Source of the DNA: Pleodorina starrii
Lineage: Eukaryota > Chlorophyta > Chlorophyceae > Chlamydomonadales > Volvocaceae
Length of the DNA stretch: 64,000 nt
Assembly: GCA_030267565.1 (NCBI GenBank)
Contig: BRXU01000027.1
Location: 186,001-250,000 of the forward strand
Direction: 5' to 3'
The notes below the pieces were generated by a model. The model had not been told where the DNA came from, made no database searches, and saw only the letters and a program-made list of their open reading frames with translations. Positions 38,460 through 49,815 of the stretch are shown one piece after another. The translations under genes were made by a program, and so were the position numbers. Every line of letters begins with the position of its first letter. The stretch's first letter is position 1.

Positions 38460-41400
38460 ATGTCCATTGCAAAAGGCGTCTCAGGTATGCGCAGGAAAAG
38501 TTTTAGAAGGTGGTCGCCAGCTCAGCTGGCACGTCTTACCGGCCCGATGCTTCTCCCCCCGCAGTGTCGCCACATCGCTACTCGGTCATGAGATCCAATG
38601 CTCCTCGCCTGGCTGAGGCGCCTCGGGAGATTGTCCCGTTCGGCGCCTACAACATCGACACGGGGCGGAAGCAGTCCGTTGAAAGCGTCTGCAGAGGTGG
38701 GGTTTGGGTGACGGTTTCACGGGTGCCAAGGATGCTGACACGCACACATCCGGCGGCTGTGGGCCGGAGGGTGGACGGGATCACGGCCGGCGGTGGGGTC
38801 TGGGGGGGGGCAGTGAACCGGTGATCCGACATGCAGGCACTTCCCCCCGGGTACGGTAGTACCGTATGTTGGTGCGGATGGTCGGAACTGGACCTGCAAG
38901 ACCGCCATCCGCCGCCGGCAGCACACCGAGGCGGCAGCACACGGGAGCCATTCGACCCCCTTCCCATCCGCTTTCGTCAACCCGCTCAACCCCACCCCCC
39001 GGAGCCCGTTCACGGGCTCCGGCCTATACGTGGATAAACCCCCCACCTGCGGCAAGTGCGGCACGGCGGCGGGAAGTGTGTGCCGATGCGCGCTCGCCGC
39101 TCCCGTCTGAGGTCAGAGAACCGAACCAACCGCCAGCCGACACGTGTGCACAAGGGCCCCGCTGGCAGTCAATGCCGGTCAGGGATGGGGGCAGGATGCA
39201 AGGCCTGTGGGACGGTCTGGGATCTGGTCGCGACGACTTGGGGTAACACCTGGGACCAGATTCCAAACCGTTTGCACACGCACACCTTCCTGCCCCCATA
39301 CCACTGGTTGCGCAGCACAACCACACTAGTACTATTACAACTACCACAACTACCACAACCACCACAACCACCATCAGCATCGCCAAGAGGGCTCGGCTAC
39401 TCGCAAATCGGAACGAGGAGCACGTGGCGGGCAAGGCCCTGGCTGGCTAGCCCCACAGTTGCGCCGAGGCGCCAGGGCAAGGCCTCTGGAGAGTGCTAGC
39501 TACCTACTGCAGCGCTGCTGGTTCTCCGTGCCCCCCCCCCCGGGACCAAAACCAGCTGTGAGGGAAACACAAGAGCCCGGAAACACGATTACAACGGCCC
39601 CAGCAGCAGCCGCACCCTTCAGGAGAGGGATCACGACCTGCGGGCGGCAGCGCAGGCCCGTTACCTGTGTTGAGCGTGAGGCCCTCTGCGCCCACTCGTC
39701 GCGACACCCCGTCTGTCGGTCTGTCTGTCTGCCTCTCTGGGGCCCCTTGTTGTGGATCCCCACGTATCTTAAGCCCGCCGTCGAGGCCTCCAGCACTATC
39801 CGCAACGCTAAGGGACAGCCCATGAGCCCCCGACCCGCCCTCTCCATGTGCCCCACCCACCCACCCACCCACCCACCCACCCACTGCAGACTCCCGGCGA
39901 TTCTACGCGGGCGTGTTTGAGAGCAAGGTCCCGCGCTTCACGCGGCCGTGGAGCTCCCCCGTCACGGATGTGTTTTACGACCCGGAGCGGTGAGCTGAGG
40001 GAGGCAGGGAGGGCGGGGGGAGGGAGGGAGGGGGGAGGGAGGCTGTGACAGTGAGGACGAGACGGCCGCGATGGAAAGAAGGCGGCATTGGCGAACGGAC
40101 GTCTTGCAGAGGGGTGGGGCGCCCGCGGCGGCGCCGCGGGAAACGCACTGGCGCGGGGCCGGGGGTGCAAGCGGGTGGGTGTTTGCGTGGGGACGCAGGG
40201 CCGGGGCGACGCAGCGGACGCTGCCAGCAAACACGGGACCGGGTTGCTGTTGGCCGGGGGGTGCGTGGACCCAACAGCGCAGGTACGGTACGTGCGTGCG
40301 GCTGAACCGGCGCCGCGCCTGGCGCCGCTGGCCCCCTTCTCCTCCTCCGGGCACATTCGGGGCAAGCAAAGCCGGAAGGACGGCCCCACCCCGAACATTC
40401 CGTGTCTTGAGCGCCGCCGGGTTGGGGCACAGCACCGCACCACACCGCGCTGCCATCCCCCGCGCGCGCACACGCTCGCCGAGTCCCCCCCGCTCCCCAG
40501 CCACCTCCCGAGCCGCTCCCCCCACACGCTTCCCGGCCCCCCGCTGCCACCCGCCCGCCCGCCCGCCCGCCCGAGGGCCTCAGGCTGAAGGACCACGCGC
40601 CCGTGAGCCTGGAGAAGTCGCTGGAGACGACCGGCATCAACTACTCGATCCACCGCTCCCGCTACAAGCGCTTCCCCGACCGGCCACTCATGACCGAGTC
40701 ACCCGACGTGGTGTATGACGTGGACTGCAACCTGTCAAAGAACAAGTCCTCGCTCTACACGGCGGTCGTCAAGTCGCCCGTCGTGTACAGGTGTGCGCGT
40801 GCGGGTGTGCGTGGTTGCGTCGGCTAGGTACCGCGTATTTAGTGTTTGTTTGTTAGGGGGGGGGGGAATGTGGTTGGGGTGAGGAGGAAGGGGGCCACGG
40901 GCGAGAGGGACGATGCGGTGGTGGTGAGGATGACACCTATTAAGGGGCGACGCGGCGGCAAACGTTCATCACGTCATTCGCGGTGGCGGTGACCTGACAC
41001 CACCTGACACGGGAGGCTACGGGACGGTGACGTTTCGCGCCAGGTGAGTTACTCAGATTACGGTAGGTCGTGTACCGGCTGTTGTGTGCCTGGCGAGGAG
41101 CAGGGCATCAGGGCAGCGCTCCTCTCTGCTCCCCCGGGGCTGTGCACCCCCCGCGCAGTCCACGCGCGTCACTCGCCCGCACCCCTACTCCTCCCCTCCC
41201 CTCCCCTGCCTTACCCTAACCCCCCTCTTTTCCTTACCCTAACCCCCACCCTCTCCCTCACCCTCTCCCTCTCCCTCACCCCGGGCAGCAACATGAGCGC
41301 CACCCCCAGCGCCGGGTCCCTGCTGCGGCGGGAGGACTACAGGGTGGGGCTGGGCCCCGGCTCGTACGACTTCAAGGACGCCCGCAGCGTCTCGGTGTCG

Positions 41401-41766
41401 CCCGCACTGGACAGCCGCCCGCTCAGCTCCATGTGCAGCTCCGTACGCAGGTGGGGGGGGGAGCCAGGTGGGGGGGGAGCCAGGTGGGGGGGGGGAGCCA
41501 GGGGGGGGGGGGGAGCCGGGTGGGGGGGGGGGGCCAGGTGGGGGGGGGAGCCAGGTGGGGGGGGGAGCCAGGTGGGGGGGGGAGCCAGGTGGGGGGGGGA
41601 GCCAGGTGGGGGGGGAGCCAGGTGGGGGCCAGGGGGTCGGGGGATGGGCGGACTGGGGCCGAGGCGTTGCGCGAAGGGTCAGTGGGCGGGGGGGTCGCGC
41701 GCGCACCACACGCGTGCTTGCTTGCGAGGCGTTGCGCGGCGGGATGCGGGGCCGGCCCGGTTGGCG

Positions 41767-41801
<35 letters not shown>

Positions 41802-43414
41802 GGTGGCCGGCCCAACAAACTGCTGTGAACCCCCCCCCCCCCCGGTTCTGCTGCGTTCACGGGCTCCGGCCTATACGTGGATAACCCCCCGACTTGAACC
41901 AAGGGCTTCCGTCTTCGGACGTGCGGTGCCTTGGTGGTGTACCTAGTACACTTAATATTCTCGTCCCTCTGGGATTGGTCAGCGAACGGTATAGGCCGGC
42001 CCGGCCAGCTCAGTCGCCAATGGCGGCCTTCTTCGGTCGGCCCCCTGGACTCCGTCCCCTCTGGTCTCCACCGGTGCCACACTGGCGCCGACTCCCCCTG
42101 GGAAGCTAAGTGGGGAACCTCGGCGGCGCCCTTGCTTCGGGGTTGGGGTTGACCGGGCTGGCTGCGACTCCAGCCCCCGTTTCCTCCGGCTGCACTGGGC
42201 GCTCGGGTCAAACAGCCTCGGCTGTTTTCCCCTTGACCGTTCCCTGCAGGAGCCGAAACGGCTGCGCTGCCACACCGAAACACGGTTTGGGTCCCGCGCC
42301 TCTGTCGTACTTCCCTCCCCACCCTCTCCGTTGCGTCCCCCTCCCTCGGCTGCGGCCCCTGCCGTTCCACACGCCCCGCGCTGTTTAGCCCGCTTGGGTA
42401 CTCCGCCCCCTCCGCCGCCTGGCGGCTCTCGGTCGGAACCCCACGGCACACACCCTCGCACTGCGTTGCATACATTGCCTTGTCTGCCCCGGCGTGCCTG
42501 CATGCGATGGCCGCTTGGGCCGCACGGTTGTTTGGGGAGCCCCGCGGGGCCCCGCCGTGCCGTCCTGTACCCCTCCCATCCCCTTGCCTTGCTATTTGCC
42601 ACTGCCGTTGATGCCTCTCCTGCCCACGGGGTCGTCCGCGCCCGCCACCCTCGTACACATGCACGACATCGCCCCCTTGTGCACGTAATTCTCCCCTTAA
42701 TCCCTTTTCCCATACAGCCTTCACCCACTAACATCTCTCGATCAGCCAGCTCGACATTATCAGCCGCAGCTCCAGCCGCATTCGCATGGGGGTCTCGCCG
42801 GTAACGCTGTCCCTGCGTCTGTTCTTCCGGTCTGTTGACGTCGCCCTTTCCTTGCTCTGCGTCCTTTTTGCCTGCTGTAGGTGAGTTGGGTCCTCGCGGG
42901 CTTCGGGGATTGGGGCGTTCCTTGAATCCCAGCCGCATTTTCTCGACCAGTTCAGCAACGTGTCACCTCACAGCCTCAGCGAATTTTCAGCTTCCACCAT
43001 TACGTCTCGTCTCGTCCTCGTCACGTGGCGGCTCAACTCGGACTCGCTACAATTTCTCGGTTTGTATCTAACGCCCTTGCTGCTTGCAAGTTTACCTCGT
43101 TTTTCTTTTGCAGACAGGAAGGACTTTTCTGATTTCATACCGTTCACGGGCTCCGGCCTATACGTGGATAACCCCCCGGTTCTGCTGCCCGGCCCCCGTC
43201 CCCCCGTCCGCCCTCCCCCCGTCCGGCCGGCTGCAGGTTTGGCAGCGGCGAGGCTCACCGCATGATCGGGCAGTCCTGGGGGCCAGACCGGGCCAACAAG
43301 CACTGGGGCCGCGGCACCACCATCAGCAAGACCGAGTACCTGCGGCCGCAGTACCTGCCCAAGGCCTACGAGGCGAACAAATCGCAGACCAAGAGCGTGC
43401 GGACAGAGACGTAG
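38460..43414 (+). CDS. Sperm-tail PG-rich repeat (STPGR-like) protein, probably flagellar
   Basis: Six exons: 38460-38484, 38565-38696, 39890-39989, 40584-40790, 41289-41450 and 43237-43414, giving 267 aa. Phases agree at every junction. The protein has Pro/Gly/aromatic motifs typical of axonemal microtubule-associated proteins: EIVPFGAYNIDTG, FYAGVFESKVPRF, and GLGPGSYDFKDA, the clearest PG-rich repeat. Further short motifs (NLSKNKSSLYTAVVKSPVVY, MIGQSWGPDRANKHWG) are well ordered. There is no membrane segment or enzyme domain. By family, it would bind along ciliary microtubules; this is inference. The frame is open upstream of 38460 (MQAWDEQ... from 38316), so a longer N-terminus is possible. 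Intron 2 holds a solo copy of a dispersed repeat, and intron 5 (1786 bp) a minisatellite and an inserted element. Confidence 0.8.
39008..39044 (+). repeat. Solo copy (R1) of the terminal repeat of the 41.9-kb element
   Basis: It begins GTTCACGGGCTCCGGCCTAT and continues ACGTGGATAA, then A and CCCCCC. It differs from the other two copies by one extra A before the C run. It is preceded by GGAGCCC, so it forms a hairpin (GGAGCCCG TTCA CGGGCTCC). It lies in intron 2 of the PG-rich protein gene. Confidence 0.9.
41451..41637 (+). repeat. G-rich minisatellite copied from a splice donor
   Basis: About 11 imperfect 15-16-bp units of the form GCCAGGTGGGGGGGGA begin exactly at the 5' end of intron 5 of the PG-rich gene. 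Each unit recreates a CAG|GTGGGG donor-like site. Confidence 0.9.
41855..41890 (+). repeat. Terminal direct repeat R2 (left)
   Basis: 36 bp, GTTCACGGGCTCCGGCCTAT through ATAACCCCCC, identical to R3 at 43142-43177. Confidence 0.95.
43142..43177 (+). repeat. Terminal direct repeat R3 (right)
   Basis: 36 bp identical to R2, directly followed by the second copy of the GGTTCTGCTGC flank. Confidence 0.95.
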
Positions 43415-44384
43415 GCGGCGGCGGCGACGTTGCAGGGCAGGGGCTGCGGCGACAGTGTGGGGGCAGCTGCGGTGCGCTGTGCCCGTAGCCCGGGCGCGTG
43501 GGGTCGGCGGGGGTGTTGCATGGCTCGCGCGTGACTGCGTAACGGCGCAGCGCCCGCAAAAGAACGAAAGCGATGGCCAAAGTGAAGCAGTACCTGTTGC
43601 ATTGCACGGGGCGGGGCGGGGTTTCGAGGTGGTTTGGAAGGGCAGGCGGGGAAGGAGGATGGCGGCACTTGACTCTTTGTTCTTCGTGCATGACGGGGGA
43701 GGGGCGTGCGCTGGCTGTTGGGTTGCGCGCGCCCTTGGCGGGGCGCTTGGTTATTGTTGGCTCTTCCCTTTTCCCTTTCCCTTTCCCTTGGTGGTGGCGG
43801 CGGCGGCATGCACGCGCTCGGGGCACGGGGCAGTCGTGAAGTGCTACAGGGCATATGGACTGTCAGAGCTCTCGGATAGTCGGCGGAGCGCGCCCAGCAC
43901 CTTTTTCTTACCTTGACTTTCTCCGGTTGTTTACCTACAGTAGACTTTCTCATGTTGGCGCGCGCCCTTCCTGCGCCCACCAGGAAGTGGTATCTTACAG
44001 CCTTTGTATCTTGAAGCACAGCGTTGGCAGTGCATTACGGTATTCGCAACCAGGCGTAGTTGGTCGGTTCTTTTCATCTACCGGTAGTCGGGATGCAGTG
44101 GCCTGCATGGTCCCCACACGCGCCCCGCCGCCGCGGCCGTCGCCGCCCGGCAGAAACGGCCGAGGCCCCGCTGCCGCTCGTCGCGCAGCTCGTTGGTTGG
44201 GGGGGCAGATCGCAAGGCCCATGATACGGTGCTGTGCGATTCAGTTTTGTATGGCACTCTAAAACTGCGCAACTGATTGAGCACGCCGGCGCGGTGGGGA
44301 GTTGGTGCACTGCGGCGTAGAGCGCAGAGTGGGGCGGGAAGCGCGTATACGCATTTGGGGGGACTGCGTGGGACGGGTTATACA

Positions 44385-44389
44385 TGTAA
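44385..44389 (+). terminator. TGTAA poly(A) signal candidate for the PG-rich protein gene
   Basis: TGTAA about 970 bp beyond the stop at 43414. No earlier one was noticed. Confidence 0.4.
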
Positions 44390-45827
44390 TGTGAGCGAGC
44401 TTGGATTCTGTGTTTATGGAGGTGTGCCAAGGTGCGCTTGGTTTCCTTGGTTTTAGAGGTGTGTGCATGGGCCTTGGATTCCTGGGGTACGGAGGTGTTC
44501 CTTCTGTTGATCCGGCGGGCGGTGCGCGACAAGTTGGGCTGACGAGGGAGTTGGTTGGGGATATAGTTGGATGCAGGCTTAGTTTGAGGAGGGTGGCAGG
44601 GGCGCGCGCCCCAGGGGGCTGTGGTCGCTGGGGATATTGCTGCCGCAAATCCGATGCGAACCCAATATCTTGCGAATACGGTATTGGCAGCCTAGGTGCT
44701 CGAGGACATTGCGGTTGGTCGTTAGTTCGTTACCCTGTAGGGCATTGATTGGTTGGGGAGCCGGAGCGTTAGCCACGACCCACAGAGTTTGGGCATGCAT
44801 GCACTGGCTTTCGATATAGGACGGAGGGATGTTGTGTTATCGCGCGCGGAGCAGCGCGGACGTTACGTATGTACGATAGTAGGAGAGGCCGCGGGCGAGG
44901 TCGCAGGCTGCTAGGGGCTTCAGATGAACGGACGAGACACGCGGGCCGAGGAGGCAGGGCCCGTCGCGACGCAGTTGCAGGTGTTTTGTAAGGGTTGCAG
45001 GGCCGTCTCAGGATCCCATCCTCACGTTCGCTGCGGAGGGAAGGGGAGGGGGAAGCCCCCACCCCCCCAGCACACAAAAAGGTAACAACAGTCGTCCGCC
45101 AACCGCATTCTTAACTACACTCACATACACATACACACACACATACACCCGTCATGCGCCGCTGGTCTTGAGTAGGCAGGACGCTTTCCTCGACGCAGCG
45201 CAACCACCACCACAACCATCATCACAGTCCACGGCCGGCCGCGGCTTGCTGCTATTCGTGAAATGTCCCCCGGCGCACCGGGGTTTACATGGAACGAAAG
45301 CTCACGGCGTGAATTTGTGAAATAAAAGTTAGGTGTCAGGGTTTAATGGTTAACTAAGGGTTTAGGGATATCCCTAAGGACATAATAGGATAATACACAT
45401 AATACATACCAGTTTCATTCACCAGGCACGCGCCGCTAAAGCGCATCACGCTGAGAAGGTCAAGGTGAGGGTGAAAACCCACCCGTCCGCCACCGTACTC
45501 CTACCCCCCAGGAACTGTCCATGGCCGGGCCCTCCCCCCCCCTCGCGCTTGTACGGACGCCTCTGCTCTTACGCGGAACTTGCAACGTAAGAAGCTCACA
45601 TGCGGCGGGGAGGACCCGCGGGTCGTTGGCCATCAGTACGCGCCACACGCCATACCGGTAGTACGGCATACGTCAACTACTTGACCAAATAACTTCGAGA
45701 TGTGATGTTGCCCCCGAAACCACGGCTTCACGGATACCTACGACAGCCCGCATGCGCACACGTTATGAACAACCCTGTAAGGTCACAAACGCACGACATC
45801 TCTCTCTCTTGTGCCGCAGCCGAATTC

Positions 45828-45840
45828 CTCTCTCTCTCTT

Positions 45841-45914
<74 letters not shown>
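45828..45914. repeat. CT-dinucleotide microsatellite
   Basis: About 87 bp of TC repeats with a few TTT interruptions. Confidence 0.95.
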
Positions 45915-45918
<4 letters not shown>

Positions 45919-46981
45919 ATATTCCTCTCCCTCAAAGCATGCAAGGCTGCCGCTCGAGCGCACTGTGGGACAGGACCCGCTCTGCCGCCCGCGGCCTGCC
46001 CTGACCCAGACGCATCGACTCCTGTCCGGCCCTCCAGAACCATCCAGAGCTCACACGCGCACGACCAGACGCTGCGAGCCCAACGCTGTGCTTCTGCGCA
46101 AGAGTGGCATCAGTTGAGAGCTCGAGACGCGTCCATGGTTGCAATGCCAATGGAAAGTCGGTCACCAAAAAATAGAAAACACTTGAAAAAGGAGCGGACG
46201 CCAGAACACGGCAACAGTATGCAGTACAATGCTTGTCTGCGACATCTCATGCAATGTCGCATGCTTGATTGCTTAGTGCGATGTCTAACTTGAGGCCGCT
46301 CCTGTTCGTCACAACCCATCGGCGCGGGAAGGGCCGCCAGGTCAGGTTCGGACAGTACAACGCACACGTGGACGATGCCGTACATCTCCTCGTCATGTGG
46401 GTTGCGCCCGCCGAGCCGGTGCCGGTGCCGTTACGTTACCCTGTCTCCCCCTGGTGGCTCCTCCCAGCTGACCACCGCAGCAGCAGCCAAGTTGGCACGG
46501 CCGCCGCGGCCACTACAGCTCCCGAGCCCGCCCCCAGCCCCCTCCCTAGCCGCCGCTCATCCAATATCGGGAACAGGTATGCGCGTATGCCTGATGCGTA
46601 TTGGCTGGGTTCTGAATCGCCTCCGTTCCATCGCTGCGGTCTCACCTATAGCACTCCACAACCGCCCCTTTCCCTTTCCCCTCCCCCTCCTCCTCCTCCT
46701 CCTCCTGTGGCGGCACTCGCGCACGCCCCGCCCTCAACCCCGCCCCCGTCCCCGTCCCTTCGCTGCGGTGCGGTGCCCTTTTCCTTACCCCGCCCTCGAC
46801 TCCTCCGGTGCCCCCCACCCCGACACCTTCCGCCCATTCACGGGCCATTCGAACGCACCCCTCGCCGCCCGAGCCAACCACTTCTGGGTCTCTCGCCAGC
46901 ATCGCCCCTTGGGCCCCTCGCCGCGTCCGCCGTCGCCACGTGGCTGGCCTGATCACGTCGCCCCCGAGAGCGACCCACGGG

Positions 46982-48668
46982 TCATAACCCGATCCCGGCC
47001 CCGTCCCCGCCCCTGGAGCGACCAGAGGAACATCGTGCGCTGAGGTGGGCGCGGTCCCCCTCCGCGGAGTCCAGGACGAGATCCAGCTCGCTGCGTCCGT
47101 CGGTACGGCCCAGTAGCGCACTCGTGTCGATGAGGGTGATGGCGGCGCTGCCGTACATGACGAGCAGCAGCGCGAGCGCCGCCCGCAGCTGGTTGCGCAG
47201 CCGCATGGCGTTGTCGTACAGGCCCTGCTATGCAGTTTTGCGAGGGCGGGGCAAGATGGCGGGGTGGGTGGGTGGGAGGTAGGGGTTGCGTGTATGCCCG
47301 TGGCCCCACGCAGGCCAGGGTGCCCCTGCCCCGGACGCATTTTGCATGGAACACACGGTCGGTCGCGGCCGTACCCATGCGTGCCGTACTGCCGTACCCC
47401 ATATGACACTGCGGATGGGTGGCCGGTCCGGCAGAAGCCTTTGGCCGTTTGGCGGACAGGCGGCAGAGGACGGTGAGGCAACGTGTCGTCTGCTTGCGCC
47501 CCTCCCCCGCCCGTCGGTGCCGTACAAACTGCGGTACAACCTGACTGGGCGCGCTACCCAGAACCCAGAGACAGACCGAGGGCGGCCGCGGCTGCGGCGT
47601 GCTCTTTCCCTGAGGGCCCCCAAAGCTTCCCAGACGGCTGCCCACATACACATCATGTCCCTGTCGTACCTCGAGGCGAGACACGTCGCAAACGCATTTG
47701 GTGGACTGCAAGAACTCGATCTGTCGGAGGTCCAGGCAAGGCGTTGGGCATCGTCCTCCTTGCGCTGCGCTGCCATCGTCGCGGCTTATCGGGTCAAGGT
47801 TGATAAGGCGCTGCGTGCCTGCGGCGGCAACCACCGCAATTGCAGGGTCTCGTGCCCTGGGCGCGGCGTCTCGGGGGCTGGTGTCCTTAGGGCTGATCCG
47901 CTGGAGCGACAGCTTGGCGACCTCCGCGACCGTCAGGGCGCCGCTCATCCAGCGCGCGTAGTAGAACAAGGAAGCGCAGATCCAAAGCATGAAGCCGACA
48001 TACACCAAATCGGTGGTCGTGCAGACCGCTCGCTGCTGGCATTGTGCGGGTTCCGTGTCGACACGATGATGTGGTTGCCCACTGAAAGGTGACTGCGATC
48101 TGGTGTAAGATATGGCACCAGTCACATGACCGTCAACAATACCTGCAAGCAGGTCAAATGGTTACTCAAGAGTGGCTTAGTGGGAAAACTGGGGACACCG
48201 GTGTCCGACTGTCTGGCAGGAGCTGCCGACGGGGGCTGAAGGCTGCAAGCCATACAAAGATGGGACTTACGCACCTTTCCTCTGCCTGATCTTAATTAGA
48301 GCCATGACGAGGAGACCGGCAATCGTCGCGCCGAACAGACCTGCTGATGCCAAGAAACACAAGTGGGCGACGAAGACACCCGATAACACCGCGTTGACTT
48401 CTTCCTCTGCATATCGAATGGCTTTAAAGGCATTGCTGCAGATAGCACACCTGAAGACATGCAGAGTCAAGTTCTCTGAGCAGGTTGCTAAGTAATAAAG
48501 CACGAAAGCTCCTCGGCGCAAGGCTTCGCCATGCCACGTTGCCTTGACTTACCAAAACATAAGTGAACAAATGTACACTAGGCACGCGATAGATGCTCGG
48601 AGAAAGATCCCTAAAACGGCGTCGCCTGTCGGAATTCTTGTAAATGATGTTAACTCTATATTGCCCAT
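46982..48668 (-). CDS. Predicted four-helix membrane protein of unknown function
   Basis: Four exons in transcript order: 48553-48668, 48271-48450, 47670-48081 and 46982-47227, giving 317 aa. Donors include GTAAGT twice, and all phases fit. I do not recognise the family. Four hydrophobic segments are visible: about 17-41 (AVLGIFLRASIACLVYICSL), 64-96 (VLSGVFVAHLCFLASAGLFG and beyond), about 125-146 (LVYVGFMLWICASLFYYARW) and near 245-270 (AALALLLVMYGSAAITLI). The loop between helices 3 and 4 is long (about 100 residues) and part of it may be an unrecognised intron. The C-terminus is short, charged and Gly/Arg-rich. Exon 1 is AT-rich compared with exon 4. The ATG at 48668 is the first in its frame, though the frame stays open further upstream. 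Confidence 0.6.
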
Positions 48669-49160
48669 TTCATGTTGAGCAATTGAAATAATATAACCTT
48701 GCTTATAGTACTGGTAGCGGAGAAGCGGGCTGTTAGTAGAAGTGGGGACGGACCGTTAGTTAGTTATATTTTTTGCACGCAACGAACGGCGGTCCCGCCT
48801 CTACGAATTTCACTTAATTTGCCATGCCGGTTGGGGAGTCATAGGGCCACCAAGTGAAAATTAACCGTTGGTGGTTTCAAGGGATCGGAACGCATAATAG
48901 AAGAACCGATAGTTCTGGGTGCGGAGCTTATAACAATCAACGTCCTATGGCCGTTGCAGCACTTGAAGTGGGAATTTAAGAATAATTAACAACTAATTAA
49001 ATTAATTAATTACAGTGGAAATTCAAGAAGGAGGGTGTACGGGACCGTGTAAGGGCCACGGCGCGCACGGGCATGAGGCGCCTGAACAGGAGGGCGTGGA
49101 TACGTATGATCCGTACGAGCGACGCGGCGGACGCGGATAATGTTCGCCATATGTGCGCCT

Positions 49161-49220
49161 CAACGAACCGCCACGAATTGTAACGAACTGCAACGAGCTG
49201 CAACGAGCCCTAACGAACCG
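49161..49220. repeat. Decamer tandem repeat (consensus YAACGARCYG)
   Basis: Six adjacent 10-bp units: CAACGAACCG, CCACGAATTG, TAACGAACTG, CAACGAGCTG, CAACGAGCCC, TAACGAACCG. Confidence 0.85.
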
Positions 49221-49810
49221 CACCGTGTGTAGTACGGCAGCTGCAGTCTGCAGAGCTGTGTGCTCTACTGCTCTCCCATGGGGGCCCCTTATTGGACTTG
49301 TATTCATCTTGATACACATTTGGATCCAACTTGAAATTTCCTGTTGGATCCTGTTGGATCCACCCTAATCCACCGCCGCCTGAATCTGGCGACAGCTTGG
49401 AGCACTGTGTAAAGTACCACAACGTAACAAACGCCGCGGGGCGCCGATTCTTTGGATCTTGGATCCTGCGCGAGCCGCGGAGGTTCGAAGCCGCATCGTC
49501 GCGGCTTGCGGCCGCGAGGGCCGGGTGGCGGTGCGCTCCGCGAGTCCGGATGCCCGCCACTGGCTGGGAGCGAAGGCTTGGGCCCAAAGCTTGGCTGGGG
49601 TCAGGGCCTGGGCTCAAGCCCGGGATGAGGCTGGGGGGCTTGGGGAGGGGGGCCTCAGCAGCCGCACGATCTCGTTCCCAAGCCCCTAGCCCCCTTCCTC
49701 TGATGTCTGATCTCCATCCACAGCTCCTGGTAGCCCCGGAAGACACCTTTATTGGCCCGAGCCTGTCCTGCCCCTGGCCATTGCAGCTGCTGCACCTCAC
49801 ACGTTCCCTT

Positions 49811-49815
49811 TTACA
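49811..49815 (-). terminator. TGTAA poly(A) signal candidate for the TPR/DEK_C gene
   Basis: TTACA on the + strand, about 540 bp beyond the stop at 50354. Confidence 0.4.

Larger units (their letters stand above)
41855..43177. mobile_element. Inserted ~1.3-kb element with terminal direct repeats
   Basis: It is flanked by two identical 36-bp direct repeats: 41855-41890 (R2) and 43142-43177 (R3). Outside them, GGTTCTGCTGC occurs at 41844-41854 and again at 43178-43188, as expected for a target-site duplication (11 bp, or up to 17 bp if the adjoining C run is included). No reverse transcriptase or transposase motif was seen inside, so it is probably non-autonomous. It lies wholly within the last intron of the PG-rich protein gene. 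Confidence 0.7.
43415..46981. other. Long gene-poor stretch (3' UTRs and unrecognised repeats)
   Basis: No supportable gene in 3.5 kb. It contains the TGTAA candidate at 44385-44389, a 16-bp perfect palindrome (45362-45377), a CT-rich microsatellite (45828-45914) and Pro-rich C/T tracts. A reverse frame near 46270-46385 (MYGIVHVCVVLSEPDLAALP) reads somewhat like coding sequence but could not be spliced to the 4-TM gene in frame. Confidence 0.4.

Noticed and set aside
41211..41280. TTACCCTAACCC motifs as an interstitial telomere
   Set aside because: Only two imperfect copies within a CT-rich acceptor tract; not a telomeric array.
41423..42938. Two long reverse frames across the inserted element (433 and 319 codons)
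   Set aside because: Arg/Gly-rich, cross the element boundary or the minisatellite, and show no reverse transcriptase, integrase or gag-like motif.
46110..46385. Reverse frame MYGIVHVCVVLSEP as a last exon of the 4-TM gene
   Set aside because: A stop lies just upstream in that frame, with no usable acceptor after it, and the 4-TM frame already ends at 46982.
49430..49510. GGTTCGAA-like box as a tRNA gene
   Set aside because: No cloverleaf or A box could be fitted.
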